Of a stretch of 64,000 nucleotides of DNA, positions 32,847 to 44,810 are shown piece after piece (position 1 is the stretch's first letter; every line of letters starts with the position of its first letter). Below the pieces are notes generated by a model. The model had not been told where the DNA came from. It ran no database searches and worked only from the letters and a program-made list of their open reading frames with translations. Source of the DNA: Marthasterias glacialis (taxonomy: Eukaryota > Echinodermata > Asteroidea > Forcipulatida > Asteriidae); the NCBI GenBank assembly GCA_911728455.2, contig OU452228.1:17428698-17492697 (forward strand). Direction: 5' to 3'. The translations under genes were made by a program, and so were the position numbers.

Positions 32847-34908
32847 ATGGAGGAGAGTCAGGGACAACGACACACGTGCCCTGAATGTGGGGAAACATTC
32901 TCAATAAAGTCTAATTTTACCCGCCACCTTAAGATTCATTCTGAGAAGGAGGAAAAATGTCACATCTGCGGGAAGACTTTCGCTTTGAAGCAGACGTTAA
33001 AGAGGCATTGTCAGCAGCATTTACGCCCCACCATTCGGGAGTACAAACCCGGTGAGGCATTGTTGACGGCGTCACAACAAGCGAAAGCGTTCAAGAAAGC
33101 TGGATCATATGTAAGTGTTGACCAGGCCTGGTATGACCCCCAGACCGCTGAAGCAGCAGCCAAGTCCAGGGCCAGTGGATCTCAGGATCTGTGGAGGGGG
33201 CAGATTGTCCTGACATGGGGCCAGTACAAGGGCCGAAACTTCCAGTGGCTTGTGGGAAATGATGTTGGATGGACCTGCTGGCTGTTAAGCGAATATCTTC
33301 GCAAAGGGGACAAGAACCCACTACAGCATTGGCAGAAGGAGCGGCTGTTGGAGTGGGTGGATGCTTTTCCTGCGACCAAGTTTATCTTGGATAAGAAGCG
33401 AGCACAGGTGAAAATTCACCTTATTCTTCATCTTTGTATAAAAATGTTTTTTCAGAACTTTAAGAGAACCACTGAAAATTAGAAAGGAGACAGTCTGTGC
33501 AATGTCAAACAGGTGTTCACAAAATGAACGTGATTGGAGGGGGAGGGGGAGTGTGTCAGTTCAATTTAAAAAGCCTGATTTAATATTGACTTTTTCTGTG
33601 AGGGGAGTGTTCATAAATGGTATTTCATTGTTCTAATGTTTTCTTTAAATTTCCAGTACAGATCTCAAAGGATGTTAACAAGGGGGAGGATGACGATCTC
33701 CATGATAAATCAATTAGCGATGCTGATTTGGAAGTACTGGTCGCAGCAGGTGAGCATATGCCTTAATACCATTGCCCCCCCCCCCCCCCCCATCCATAGT
33801 GTAACAGATTTTCTTTTGTAGCAATACTTATTATTTGCCAATATCTTTGTAATGTCATATCAAGTAAAGAAAAACTATTTGTCATACAAATTACTGTATT
33901 CTCTTTTCTTTGTAATTTAATTGATAATGGTTTGAAAGATAGATACAAATTGTGGACATAAATTACTATTTACTTCCTCGTTTCTTTTCAGAGGTCCAGG
34001 GCACAGAGGTTGCGGTTTAGGCATGAAATCATGGGGCCAATCTGATAATGATACCACATTTGTTGTTGTGATATTGCTAGATACGTTGATGGGAAATTGT
34101 TGATGGAAGTTAATGTTTTCTTCTCCCTTTCTTATTTTCAGAGGATGTGATCAAGGAGTCCAAGGTGGCAGTTGACACCAAGTTGGCAACTGTTGGTGAT
34201 CTTCTTCCATCCACGTCCTCCTCTGAGCCAGCTCCGTCACACGAGTCATTTCCATCATCCTCCGATAACTCCATTGTGATGGAGGGTTGGCAGAAGTCTT
34301 GGGATGATCCTCCACCGGGGACCCAACCCATGTACTACCCAAACATCCATTGGGTGAAGAATGACACCAAGTATGGCATATTTGATGCCTCCAGAGGGTG
34401 CAAGAACACCAAGGGGGAAATCGTCACCAGGAAGCTATTTAAGGTGAAGATGGAGTTCACCCCACCACCACTTCCAACCGTGATGCGGGGTTCCATCCCC
34501 AACATGCTGTCATTCTTTACCACGGCCCTTTTCTTTTGGCGCCCGACGGGAGTGATGGAGATGCGCATCAAGTGCCCCAACGCTTCATGTCCTGCTCCGC
34601 CTGGCAGCTACCTCAGCAAACATGGGTATGGAAGTGTGGCAAGATCGGTCTGCGGGATGAGATACCACTACACGCTCCTCACCGAGAAGCTTGTCTGCAT
34701 TCCATGCTTGAAAGCACGCCAAGAGAAGAGAGAAGGAGCCGAGCAGTTGAGTAGCCACTGGCATGCGTACAGCCCCGCAATCATCATGAATCTGCCGCCG
34801 GCCGTGAGGAGTATGCTTGTGCATTTGGTGAAAGCCACGCGTACCACACACAGTGTTTACGCAAAACGCTTACTTGTGCGTTCAAAAAATGCTGAGTTAT
34901 GCCGGTAA
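32847..34908 (+). CDS. C2H2 finger / DUF6729-type multicopy gene, 3' truncated
   Basis: Exons 32847-33411, 33662-33749 and 34142-34908 join in frame. Exon 1 has two C2H2 fingers (CPECGETFSIKSNFTRHLKIH and CHICGKTFALKQTLKRHCQQH, the second with the H-x4-H form), then LTWGQYKGRNFQWLVGND and GWTCWLLSEYLRKGDKNPL. Exon 2 is acidic (DVNKGEDDDLHDKS). Exon 3 reads PPPGTQPMYYP, LFKVKMEFTPPPLPTV, FFWRPTGVMEMRIKCPN and YHYTLLTEKLVCIPCLKARQ. This order matches an uncharacterised invertebrate/fish family that I associate with Pfam DUF6729. The fingers imply DNA binding, in the nucleus. The last 25 or so residues after MLVHL come from a MITE, so the conserved C-terminal part is lost. Confidence 0.65.
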
Positions 34909-34955
34909 AGATGGCCGACTTTACGCTGTGTGACGTCAAGTGGGAACTATCTATA
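34816..34955. mobile_element. MITE right-half copy, forming the end of the ORF
   Basis: Matches 36225-36361 with few differences (GAAAGCCACGCGTACC, TTTACGCAAAACGCTTACTT, AAAGATGGCCGACTTTACGC) and ends TGGGAACTATCTATA. The left half of the element is missing. Confidence 0.85.
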
Positions 34956-36116
34956 CAGTACTCTGCCAAATATTCTATATTTTGTCAGTAGATAGAGTAT
35001 TACCAAAAGATGACTGATTAACTGATATGTCATGTTTTATTTCAATATTTGTACAGTGCCGAGAGCCCTGTTCATGAATTTGCCACTCGTATCTTTCGTC
35101 GTCTTTACTATGAGGTAATAATGATATAACCATGTTTTTGTTTATTGCTGTATTCAGGGAAAGAGAACTTGCGGCTGTTATCATGTGACCTTATACGTGG
35201 CATTTTATGTTTGTTTGTTATTGTTTTTTGCTGTATGCGGAGGAATTGAACTTTTTCTATTCTTGTCTTTATATTGCCATGTTTTTTATTTCTTTTTTTT
35301 TTTTCTTAATACTTTAAGACATTGTATTATGTGAAAAGTATATGGAGATAGACCATGTGCACACCTAAGAGTGGATTATATGGTAGTTTTGCTATCAAAA
35401 GCAAGTGTCAATTGATGTACCATGCTGCCTTGTGTGATATTATGCAAATGAAACTTTCAGGGATTTATGTGCTTTTTATTGTGCAGTACTTGCTGAAACG
35501 ACTGTTTGTTTTTTTACAGTGTGCTCTTTTTAGTATTGTTTTACTACAAGATTAGCTGATGGGTGCTTTATGGAACATTTGGTCCACTAGCAAAAGTTTG
35601 CTTTTATTTTGTGTACAATTCCATGTTGTGTGATGTTGCACAACTGAAACATTCAGGGATTTACATACTTTGTGTTGTGCTATGCAGTATTTACCAAAGC
35701 AACTCTGTTTTATCAATGTGTGCCTATGAAGGATCTTTTACACAGTGTTTTGGTGTATTAGGCATAAGTTTCTTAACCAGAAAAACTGCTGTATGATATT
35801 GTGATGGATTTTTTGTTTCTATATCTCTTTTAAATTGCATTAATCAGTAAAAAAAAAGAAACACTGGAAACATAAAAAATCTTATTTCAGGTATACTTTC
35901 TACAGTACTTGATTTCAAAATTTATCGAAAGAAAGAAACAAGAAATAACTCAAATAAAAAAGAAAAAGAATCAATGCAAATATTGTTTGGAGAACTTTAT
36001 TTCATTTCAGATGCTTGATTAAGATTGTGTCATTACGTGGATTCCCCATTACACAAAAATCGCTGCTGCATTTATCCTTTTGGTTTTAGCGAGGACGTCC
36101 TCGCTTGGATTTCATG
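34956..36116. other. no recognisable gene
   Basis: T-rich DNA. Two stretches at about 35395-35560 and 35575-35740 are weakly alike (TTGTGTGAT, CAAATGAAACTTTCAGGGAT versus CAACTGAAACATTCAGGGAT), an old tandem duplication. Confidence 0.4.
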
Positions 36117-36361
36117 TATAGATAGTTCCCAATAGACGCCATCTTTACGGGCAAAACCGGTTATGACTTGAAGCTGCGTTAAGCGTTCTTCTTTGCTACG
36201 CAGCAGAGTGGTTCACCAACCAATCAGGCTGTGCATTCGACGAAAGCCACGCGTACCGCAAGCGTTTACGCAAAACGCTTACTTGCGCGTTAAAAAAATG
36301 CTGAGTTATGCCCGTAAAGATGGCCGACTTTACGCTGTGTGACAAGTGGGAACTATCTATA
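36117..36361. mobile_element. Tc1/mariner-like MITE, complete
   Basis: A 245-bp segment bounded by perfect 15-bp inverted repeats TATAGATAGTTCCCA and TGGGAACTATCTATA, followed inward by GCCATCTTTACGGGC and its complement. If the outer TA on each side is the target duplication, it fits a mariner-type MITE. A partial copy is at 34816-34955. Confidence 0.85.
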
Positions 36362-37440
36362 AGAATGAATAGCTTCGACAGTGGCTACGGCCGGATCGCC
36401 GAAAACTCCTTGGCCATAAGCCGAAGTCATTCGGACATGGTTTTACAAATCTAATACACCTTATTTAAGCACAAGCAGACGACGTTGCACAAGCAGATGA
36501 TATTTTTCACATTTGGTGACGCAAGAGGGCGCCCTTCAAGGGCGCCGTGATCACCCTTTCGATCACCTTTTCCTCGGCCCGGGTTTGTACCTGGAGGGGT
36601 CGTGACCCCTACCCAGCTGTTCTCTCCCCTGGATACGTACCTGGAATCCTTTCCAACTCGAACAAATTAAAGTAAAATATTTCAGTTTTTGAGGATGTTG
36701 TTTTTCTTTAAAAAGTAGAAAACAGTGTTTTTGACTAAAACTGTGCTTTTTTGGTGAAAAAATTATTTTCCTTATTCTCAAGCATCTCAATGGCCACACA
36801 ATGCAATTCTTATAGTTTTCTGATCATTTTCAAATAATTTCTTTAAAAATCCCATTTCTTTGTTCTTCGTAATGTTTTTTTACCCCCAAAAAAAACTTTT
36901 TTTAACCCAAAATTAAGAGATACATTGGGAATTGAATTGGCACGCGTACTCATGAAAACTTTTAAAACATCTGTTATGATACTCAATTTTATAATAATAT
37001 TCCCCAGTGGTCAAGACTGTTTTGAATTTGTATTGTATTTTTGTTTTTTTACTAAAGGCGTACAATTTATATTAATATGCAAATTAGCAACAAGATTAAA
37101 ATCTGGTTTCCAAAAAAAAAAAAAATCCACCAAAATCAATGAAAATAGTTATCCCAGAATCATTATCTGAAGTTTTAACGCGATAGTCAAACAGAAACAT
37201 GTTGGTTGCTAAAGAAATTCAAGGGGAGCTTTTTATGCCCAAATCTACAACAGAGCCAGTTGTTTCAAAGCCTGTTTTCTTGGTTAAGTAATGCAAATTT
37301 AATGGAACTAATTAATATTCAAATACGCCATATCTTCACAACGGTAGAGACTATGGAGCTGTATTATATTCCAAATGAAAGCTTACATTGTGGGCTTTCG
37401 CGTCGTGTATATTACTTGTTTTTAACTGTTTGTGACTTAT
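36362..37440. other. no gene; dispersed-repeat fragment at left
   Basis: 36370-36445 (GTGGCTACGGCC, TTGGCCATAAGCC, CATTCGGACATGG) resembles the MITE family at 53671 and 55491. The rest is AT-rich with homopolymers. Confidence 0.45.
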
Positions 37441-37449
37441 ATCACCTTT

Positions 37450-39146
37450 TCCTGGAGCGGGTTACATATGACGAAACAATACAGTTAATTGTGGTGGTGG
37501 GATCCACAGAATGTTCAAAAGCAGCTGGACGGCCTCGTTCAAAAGCAGCTGGACGGCCTCGTCCATAACCACAAAGTGTGGAAGGACAGGAGAATTGGGC
37601 AGGCAGGGGATACAACACACTGCAGAAAAGTGCCACAACAAGTGGAATTACCTTAAACGAAAGTACTGTGAAGTTAAGAAAAACAACGACCAGAGTGGAC
37701 GAGGAAGAAAGTTGTTTATATTCTTCGACGAAGTTGATGAAATCTTGGGTGAGTAGAAGCTTTTAGAAGTAGGCCCTATTTATAAAACAAACGGCGGACG
37801 TCACATGTCATGGACGTTCCACATTGACTTTTTGTGATCCCTCAGTCTTTCCTCCATAAGATTGACTGACATATGAACGTGATGGCAAATGTAGTAAATC
37901 AAATGTCAACATTAATCATAATCAAAATATGTAAGATTTGAAACTTTGGAATTGTAGTTGTACTGAAACCTCCGGTTCTTTTCAGAACCTTTCCAGCTCA
38001 TTGAAGACTTCAACCGTCCATGTCAACAATCATATCAAACAAAGTGACCGAATGTTCCAATTCCAAGCAATTAATAATATTAATCAAAATCTTACTTTCG
38101 TCAAGTGTTTTATTTTTCTGCAGAGTTCCCCCTTAACATCTTGCACATTATTTTTTACTCTTATGATTTTAGGTCATCGTCCCATGACTGACAAATTGAA
38201 CCATGGGCACCTGGACAGTGCCAGCTTGGCAGCAGGGTCTGCGGCAACAATCAATGAGAGTGACGACAGCGATTGTGACAATGACACCAGCACAGATGAC
38301 ACCAGCACGCATGAGTTGGAGGAACTGGACAACTCAAATACTTTGTCAACAGGTGAGTTTAAGTGAGTTGAATCAGTCAAGTAATCCAATCTTTTTGGTA
38401 GTGTACATTTTGCCGGCTGCCGGCTTTCTTTCAGTAACTGTTAATCTGATAGCGGATTTGATGCTTGAAATCGATTCCTGAATGTGAAATGTGCTTCAGA
38501 CTGTCCATGGAAGTTAATTATTTATATACGTCTTTTTGCTACCAAAAAAAGTACAAAGTTATTGTATGAGTGAAAAGTGGCAAAACATCGAGCCTTGAAA
38601 TCCAAATAGATTTTGAACGGCATTAATTTTACATCCTTTGTACTTTTCTTTTCAAGATTCCTCCTTTGATGACAACTCACTGAATGATGACAATGGAGAT
38701 AACGCCCAGATGCACTCTGCCCAAGGACCATCCAAGCCAGCACCTACTTCCACGAAGAAAGGCAAAAAACCCACTTCCTTTGGTACGATACATTTCTATT
38801 TTTATGCAATTAAAGCTTTTATCTATTTCGATAATGTTATTCTTTGGGAATGTTCTTTTCTTTTTCTCTCTTGTAGGCAAGGGAAAGAAGAATCGTGGTG
38901 TCAGTAGTGCACTGGAGAATGCCATGTCTTCCCTTCTCGCACTGCACAAAAAAAGGAAGCCCGAGACGAGAAAAATCTTCAGATGATGGAGAAGAAGAGA
39001 AGAGACGTAGAGTAGACATCGAGGCACTGGAGAGAAGACAGCATTTGGAGGATGAACGTGAAGAACGACGGATCAGAGAGCATCGAGAATTTATTGTTCA
39101 AATGATGCAGATGGTACGCCAGCCAGTGTATCAACCCAATATGTGA
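37450..39146 (+). pseudogene. Myb/SANT-like (MADF-type) DNA-binding gene, frameshifted
   Basis: Exon 1 to 37748 gives in successive frames VTYDETIQLI, then WDPQNVQKQLDGLV and HNHKVWKDRRIGQAG, then TAEKCHNKWNYLKRKYCEVK and GRKLFIFFDEVDEILG. This is a Myb/SANT-like DNA-binding domain. Exons 38173-38352 (acidic Ser/Thr/Asp-rich), 38657-38782 and 38877-39146 follow with consistent phase 1 junctions. The end is helical, Arg/Glu-rich (EALERRQHLEDEREERRI). Frame changes occur near the GTGG repeat at 37491, at the GGGG near 37608 and at A7 (38948-38954). There is also a 24-bp tandem duplication at 37512-37559. Family members bind DNA, often as partners of Harbinger-type transposases. It is either a decaying gene or one with homopolymer sequencing errors. 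Confidence 0.7.
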
Positions 39147-39670
39147 TTGGCTACTGGACTCAAGATGAGACTTATGATGACGCAATTGATTATGACATGT
39201 CAAAATATGCCTTGGCTGCCGATTTCATTTGTAAAGATCTGTCAATATCCTAGAAGCATTCATGCAACTTTTTTAGCTGATCATGGCAAATTATAATTTT
39301 GTCGGGTGGTATTTGTGCAGGAAAGATTTTTGTGGAGTATCATCTGGTTAATTTTTATATCTTCAGATATACATTTTGAAATCCCAAATTTCCTTAAAAA
39401 TCCAAAGTTTTCTAAATCTCATTTTTCCTCAATCAAAAGGAGCAACAAAAACTCTCTCAAGGGCATTAGCTGTTTTAATGTGGGCATTGGTTTTTGTCAT
39501 CAGTTTTTTTTGGTCATAATATATGTTTATTTTTTTATTTTTATATGTTAACTTAGTTCTGATTTCCACCTAATTGCACTATAGCAGGAGGTAATTTCCA
39601 GCACAGAGTTTTAACACAAAGGTTGTGTATTTATTGTGTGTAGTTTTTTATTCTTTTTTTCACGACCTCT
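39147..39670. other. no recognisable gene
   Basis: Contains the 3' flank of the Myb/SANT gene and T-rich DNA leading to the next frame. Confidence 0.4.
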
Positions 39671-41596
39671 GTGTTATTTCCCTTTCAACTTCATGTAGCA
39701 ATGGATATTTTTGGAGCTTCCATCATTTTCCTTTTGGCATTGCTATTCATTACTCACCCCATTTATGCAATTCCTGACAAAGCAGACGAATATACTTGTA
39801 TTGTTGAGCTTCATGTCTCTGATATTTTTCTGTTTAATTTCATCAGTGAAATAAATGGATGCCTCACTCATGCGAACATTCAATCTGTTTTTGAATGCAT
39901 TCTAAAAAGGCACCATGTGTCCCTGGAGAAATATAGAATGCACTGTTTGAAATTTCTTGAAAGCAAATTGGGTCGACTATGGAAAAACTAGAAAAGCGCA
40001 AAGGGGACAAGTGGGCGTCAGAAATTGTTGAAAAAATGGGGAAAATCTGTTTACACAATGAAAGTCCAGCACAAAACTGGCAGTCCAACAAAACGGAAGC
40101 TTAAAACTGAGTTAAAGAATGAGAGTTACAAACGGAGAAAGCTGGAAAATGATTTAAACAATATAGGCATTGAACTGACAAAATCTTAAGAAAGCAGAGA
40201 ACTGCAAAGAAAACTAGATAGATTATCAAATCCATTGAAACGTCAACAAGGAGACAGGGGTCGGAGCAAGGGGAAGGTTAGTTACAGCCAAAGTCAAAAA
40301 CGTTGTCAAAAACATAAAAAAATCAAAACAGTCAAAGATATGCTTGGCAATTTTAGTGACATGGGATGCGATGCAATTAGTGTCCAGTTCAAAAGCAATG
40401 ATGGTGAAATCTTTCATGTGTTCTTGAATGAGTAAAATGTCCCGGAGCAGAATAAAACGATCAAAGTGACAACAGAAGAAATTGATGAAATGGTATTCTT
40501 AACGGATACCTGTAACGTCTCAGACAGAGCATATCATGAAATTGCACAACAATGCAACTCGCTACCTCGATTGTGCAACTTAAAAAAAGATGAAATGAAC
40601 TTTTTTGAGATTCAGACTTTGATAGGTGACTATGAGGGTGTTTTTAAATCGTTGAATAGTCATTTGGTTCAAACCCTAAGTAATCCTTCCAAAAAGCATC
40701 TTATTGAAGATGGGAAGGTTAAAATAAAGCTTAGTGGTGATGGAACAAGGGCAGGAACGAAAAAACATCTCATAAATGTCAGTTACACAATTATCGGTGA
40801 TGAACGTTGTCAATCAGAACATGGGAATTACCTTCTTGCTATAGTGCAATGCCCAGAGACAGCAGAATGTATACAAAAAGCCCTGAAAGAGTTGATAGAT
40901 GAATTTAACGGTCTTGACTCGGTGACACTTGGAGAAAAGGTCATTAGAATTGATAAGTTCATCGGAGGAGATCTAAAATTTCTGAAACAAGTCACTGGAA
41001 TAGGGGCATTTTCATTCATATTCTCCTGTTTCTGGTGTAAATGCCCCAAAACTGATAGGGCAGACATGTCAAAGGTTTGGTCAATGACGGATAGAAGTAA
41101 GGGAGCCAGAACAGTCAAAGAAATTATAGAATGCTCCAAGAAGCCAAAGTCCAGTAAAACCAGATTTAATTTTAATTCGTCACCAATATTTCCATCAGTC
41201 CCCATTGCTAAAGTTATATCAGACACATTGCATTTGTTCTTGAGGGTCACGGACCAACTGGTTTATCAGCTTACATTTTATCTCCAACAGTGTGATAATA
41301 TTATACGGCTAAATCCAGACCTTAAATTAGAAACTTGCAATAACCTAATGAGATTTCAACAGTTCATTAATCAGCTGGGAATCACTGACTGGAAATTTAG
41401 AGATTCAAAAATTCAGGCACGGACATCAGGACCAGAACACAGGCGAATTTTGGCACAAATTGATCTCGCCAAAATTATTCCTGGTCATCCAAAGTTGGAA
41501 CAAATTAAAACCCTCTGGAGTGGTTTCAGATTGTTGATGGGCCAGATGAACAGAGACTTTACATTAGCAGAGCATTTGATACACTCCAAGTGCTAA
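39671..41596 (+). pseudogene. putative transposase-like multicopy family, three in-frame stops
   Basis: A single frame of about 640 codons runs from 39671 to 41596, interrupted only by TAG 39989, TAA 40187 and TAA 40433. No frameshift is seen. The N-terminal module (IQSVFECILKRHHVS, RQKLLKKWGKSVYTM) is helical and basic and matches the ORF at 14936. A Lys/Arg-rich linker follows, then CNVSDRAYHEIAQQ, then a core with VKIKLSGDGTRAGTKKHLIN, RIDKFIGGDLKFLKQVTG, the Cys pair CFWCKCPK and VISDTLHLFLRVTDQLVYQL. I recall the SGDG...GGD...CxWC proteins as multicopy in cnidarians, sponges and marine deuterostomes. The spaced acidic residues suggest an RNase H/DDE-type fold, which is inference. The last residues LAEHLIHSKC are probably near the true end of the exon. 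Confidence 0.65.
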
Positions 41597-43740
41597 GATC
41601 TTAGCCGCTTTTACAAGCAGGCAATAACCTTGATCAATCATTGAGATAAGATCACCAGCTGTTTATTGTAGCAAGTCAAGCTGTGGTTTTAGGGTAGGCC
41701 AAGACAGTAAGATACCTTGTTTCTCAGAAGACTGGTAAGCAGTGCAAACATTATGTGTTTGCTCAGTAGACTGGTAAGCAGTGGAAACATTATTTTCTTT
41801 TTGTAGTGACTTGAGTGTGCTTGCCCATATGACCACACAGTAATATCCTGTGTGAGTTCATTCTATCACTAGGGCTTCAACAAGTGGGATGTCAGCCTCT
41901 GATGCTCATGCAGGGCTTTTTCAAGATGATGGAGAAGATGGAGCCACTAGTGACTCTAAACATGGAGCTATAAACAAAGTTATATTACATGCTATTTACA
42001 TGCACAGTAAGGAACTGCGCAATTATGACTGCGTGTGTATATTGGCACCATGCACACATTGATTTTTTTTTTTGCCTTTTTGTGGGGTTCTGTGGATTCA
42101 GTGAACCTTTCTGAGTCTATTGATACCATGTTTGAAGAGTTTGTGAGCAGAAAAAAATAATAACACGCAATTATACAAGCGCAGTTGCCTGCTGTGCAAC
42201 AGTGTGGACTTAGCTTAATAACAGAATGGTGCATTGCAGGGTTTTTAATGATTTTGTTACCAAATGGTATTTTCGATCTTCAAACTTTGGGAAAGATGCC
42301 CTCAAACAGGTAATGCAGAAACAAAACAGATTACGGTACCTAGAAACAAATTGTACGCGTTCTCCCAAGTGGAAGGTAAAGTGTAGTTCATGTAAAAAGG
42401 AAGGCCACAACAGACTGACATGTCTCATGCATTAACTGTAGCATTACTGTCCTAGTCAGTAATACCTCAAAATTAGAAAGAAGGCAAAATTTACATACAA
42501 TGTATTTATCATTTATGTACAATACAAGTTATATTTAATGCGAAGTACATAAGTGTTTTGTATGATTTGAACAAGTGTCCAATACAATTAATGATGAGAC
42601 ATGTACTTTATAAGACTTGATTGTTTATTTGTTAAATTTCCTAAGCAGTGTTTTTGTGTGTGTTATTTTTTCAGAACAGAGTGATTTAAAACAGAGTGAT
42701 TTAAATGTTTTGTATTACCCTTTAATATTTTAGTGGTAAAAGTTACGACTTTCATTGCTTAAGACAAGATTTTGAAGGACTTCCAGATGAGATCCCGAGC
42801 ATTGTTTTAAATGTTAGAATTAAGTTTCATATCATCCATGCAATGTTTAGTTTTGTAGAAGCAGCTGTTACTGGTGCTATTATTTATTAAATACATCTAT
42901 TTATATACATTTTTATTTTTATGTGACTTGCCAACCAGTTCGACATTCAACTTCCAATGTTGTTTATTTATGTGCCACATTATTATGCCATGATTTTTGT
43001 AACAATGCCATTCGTGCCTATTCAAAAGTATTTAAACAAACTAACATTCTACCTAATAAATGTAATTATACTTGTTTAACTACATGTGTTACTTTTTGGT
43101 GTTAACACCAATGAAAGCTGAACCGAAGTGAGGTTTTTCCAGCTCTACTGATACAAGAATGTACCGCCACTTTTGTTTTACGCAACCCCACCTGATTGGT
43201 TAAAAGTATGCACCCTACCTAATTTGCATCAAGGTCCCCCCGGTAATCTGGGAAAGGGTGAATTCAATTTGGCTTGAAGCCAACAACCATGAGTTTGCAA
43301 CAATCACCCCTGAAGAAAACATGTAACCACTGGGCCACAGAGAGCGCTACATACTAGGCTGTGAGTCTCCAGTGAATAATGTATTTTATCAGAGTGTGAT
43401 AAAATGAATTATTTTTCAATGAGTTTACTCTCCTGTAGGTGATTACTTGTTCTAATTCACCACTTTTTTTTACATACAAAATATTGTGCTATTTTGGTAA
43501 TTTGTGTTTACTCTCTATAGTTGATAATTAGTGTACAAGTTCATTACAGTGTTAGAAATAAAAGTGACATTCAGTTTTTTTCTCAACGAATCTAGAAGTA
43601 TTCAGAGGTATTTTTATTCTATTCCATATGCATACATCGTCCATGCACTGAAGTGTTTCCCCCTACTTCACAAAATGGTACAGCCTCCTTCCTGTGTAGG
43701 CATGTGGGGTTATCAAGGTGACTGGGTCAATGTAAGCACA
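41597..43740. other. mostly non-coding; one zinc-knuckle frame
   Basis: Apart from the frame at 42226-42435 nothing exon-like is recognised. The stretch 41690-41800 repeats GTAAGCAGTG and AGACTGGTAAGCAG. A repeated AACAGAGTGATTTAAA lies at 42675-42705. Confidence 0.4.
42226..42435 (+). CDS. short zinc-knuckle ORF
   Basis: A 69-codon frame ends with VKCSSCKKEGHNRLTCLMH, which is a CX2CX4HX4C zinc knuckle. Such knuckles close the C-terminus of many MULE-type and related transposases and may bind single-stranded nucleic acid. It lies 600 bases after the putative transposase frame and could be its last exon, with an acceptor at gcattgcag (42239). No start or partner exon is certain. Confidence 0.35.
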   Translation: MVHCRVFNDFVTKWYFRSSNFGKDALKQVMQKQNRLRYLETNCTRSPKWKVKCSSCKKEGHNRLTCLMH

Positions 43741-44353
43741 TCGTCACCGTTTTCACGAACTGGCGAATCCGCGTACGCAGCAGCAAGTTTTCACATTTTG
43801 AAAATTGTATTTTGACCGGTCTTTTTATCGAAAGTATGTAATATTTTCCAATGGTACGGTGGTGTATAAGTTAAATAAGTGAACAGACACCTTTTTATTT
43901 CTTTTGATGTTTTGTTAAACAGCTGCTAAGCTCAGAAAAGATTTGTCACTTCGTGAAAACGCAAAATTCTGAGCACAACGGATTCGCCACACACAGCGCG
44001 CCATTAGTTTACACATAAAGTACGCACACACGCGGAAGTTATTTACACACCATGTGCAGATTCATCACTTTGTGAAAACGCAAAACGCTGAGCACAACGG
44101 ATTCGCCACACACAGCCGCCATTCGTTTATACACACAGTGCGTGGATTCACCACTTCGTGAAAACGCAAATCAGTGAAGCACAATGATTCGCCGTTTTTA
44201 CAATAAGCGTAATTAGTAAACTAAACACTTTTAGGACATCAAACTTTGCAGAAATGTTAAGGACACCAAATACATTTAGAAATTTAGAAACACAAAAAAC
44301 TATCAAAAAGAATTTTTTGGGACGGATTCGCCGGTTCGTGGAAACGGTGACGA
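43741..44353. mobile_element. 613-bp TIR element with internal end-like repeats
   Basis: TCGTCACCGTTTTCACGAAC at the left and its complement (GTTCGTGGAAACGGTGACGA) at the right form 31-bp inverted repeats with a few mismatches. Inside, CACTTCGTGAAAACGC followed by ACGGATTCGCC repeats at 43947, 44066 and 44152. These are permuted versions of the end sequence. No ORF. Confidence 0.8.
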
Positions 44354-44694
44354 CATCCATGTGTGACCACGAATTCTTTTCTGCACAAATGACCGGGAAA
44401 GTTCTTCATAATGTGAATTGATTGAATATTGATTTTCTATTTATTTTTATTTTTATTTTCGGGGGTGGGGGTTTGGGGGTTGGGGGGCAAAAGAATGAAT
44501 GGAGTATTAAATGTACTGAAAAGTTTGCTTACCACATTGTGAAAGTTCATCTCCGAATAAGATAGCTGCTCTTTAACTTCAAATTCAAGATGATTCTTAT
44601 GAGTGTTGGACCTTTCCTTCGTCCATCATGATTAGTTAGAGCATAGAGAGCAAGTACAGCACTGAGCAAGGACCGTACCAAAAGCGGACCACCT
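44354..44694. other. no gene
   Basis: Contains a G-rich tract near 44460-44490; nothing else recognised. Confidence 0.5.
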
Positions 44695-44810
44695 AGAACC
44701 AGTAACTGGGGCGCTGTACTCCTTTTTTGAGATATTAACATTATCCGTCTTACTAGCCGATAATGTCAAAATCTCAAAAAAGGAGTACAGTGCTCCAGTT
44801 ACTGGGTCTA
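44695..44810. repeat. inverted repeat, arms about 53 bp
   Basis: CCAGTAACTGGGGCGCTGTA and CTCCTTTTTTGAGAT on the left match ATCTCAAAAAAGGAG and TACAGTGCTCCAGTTACTGG on the right, separated by about 9 bases. Several mismatches. The flanks (GCGGACCACC and GGACCACC) also partly match. Confidence 0.85.

Noticed and set aside
34110-34969. minus-strand frames over the DUF6729-type exon
   Set aside because: Shadows of a well-supported plus-strand exon.
36088-36103. 16-bp perfect palindrome GCGAGGACGTCCTCGC as a regulatory site
   Set aside because: No known factor site and no second copy; chance cannot be excluded.
40828-41250. 140-codon minus-strand frame
   Set aside because: Antisense to the conserved SGDG core; no independent motif.
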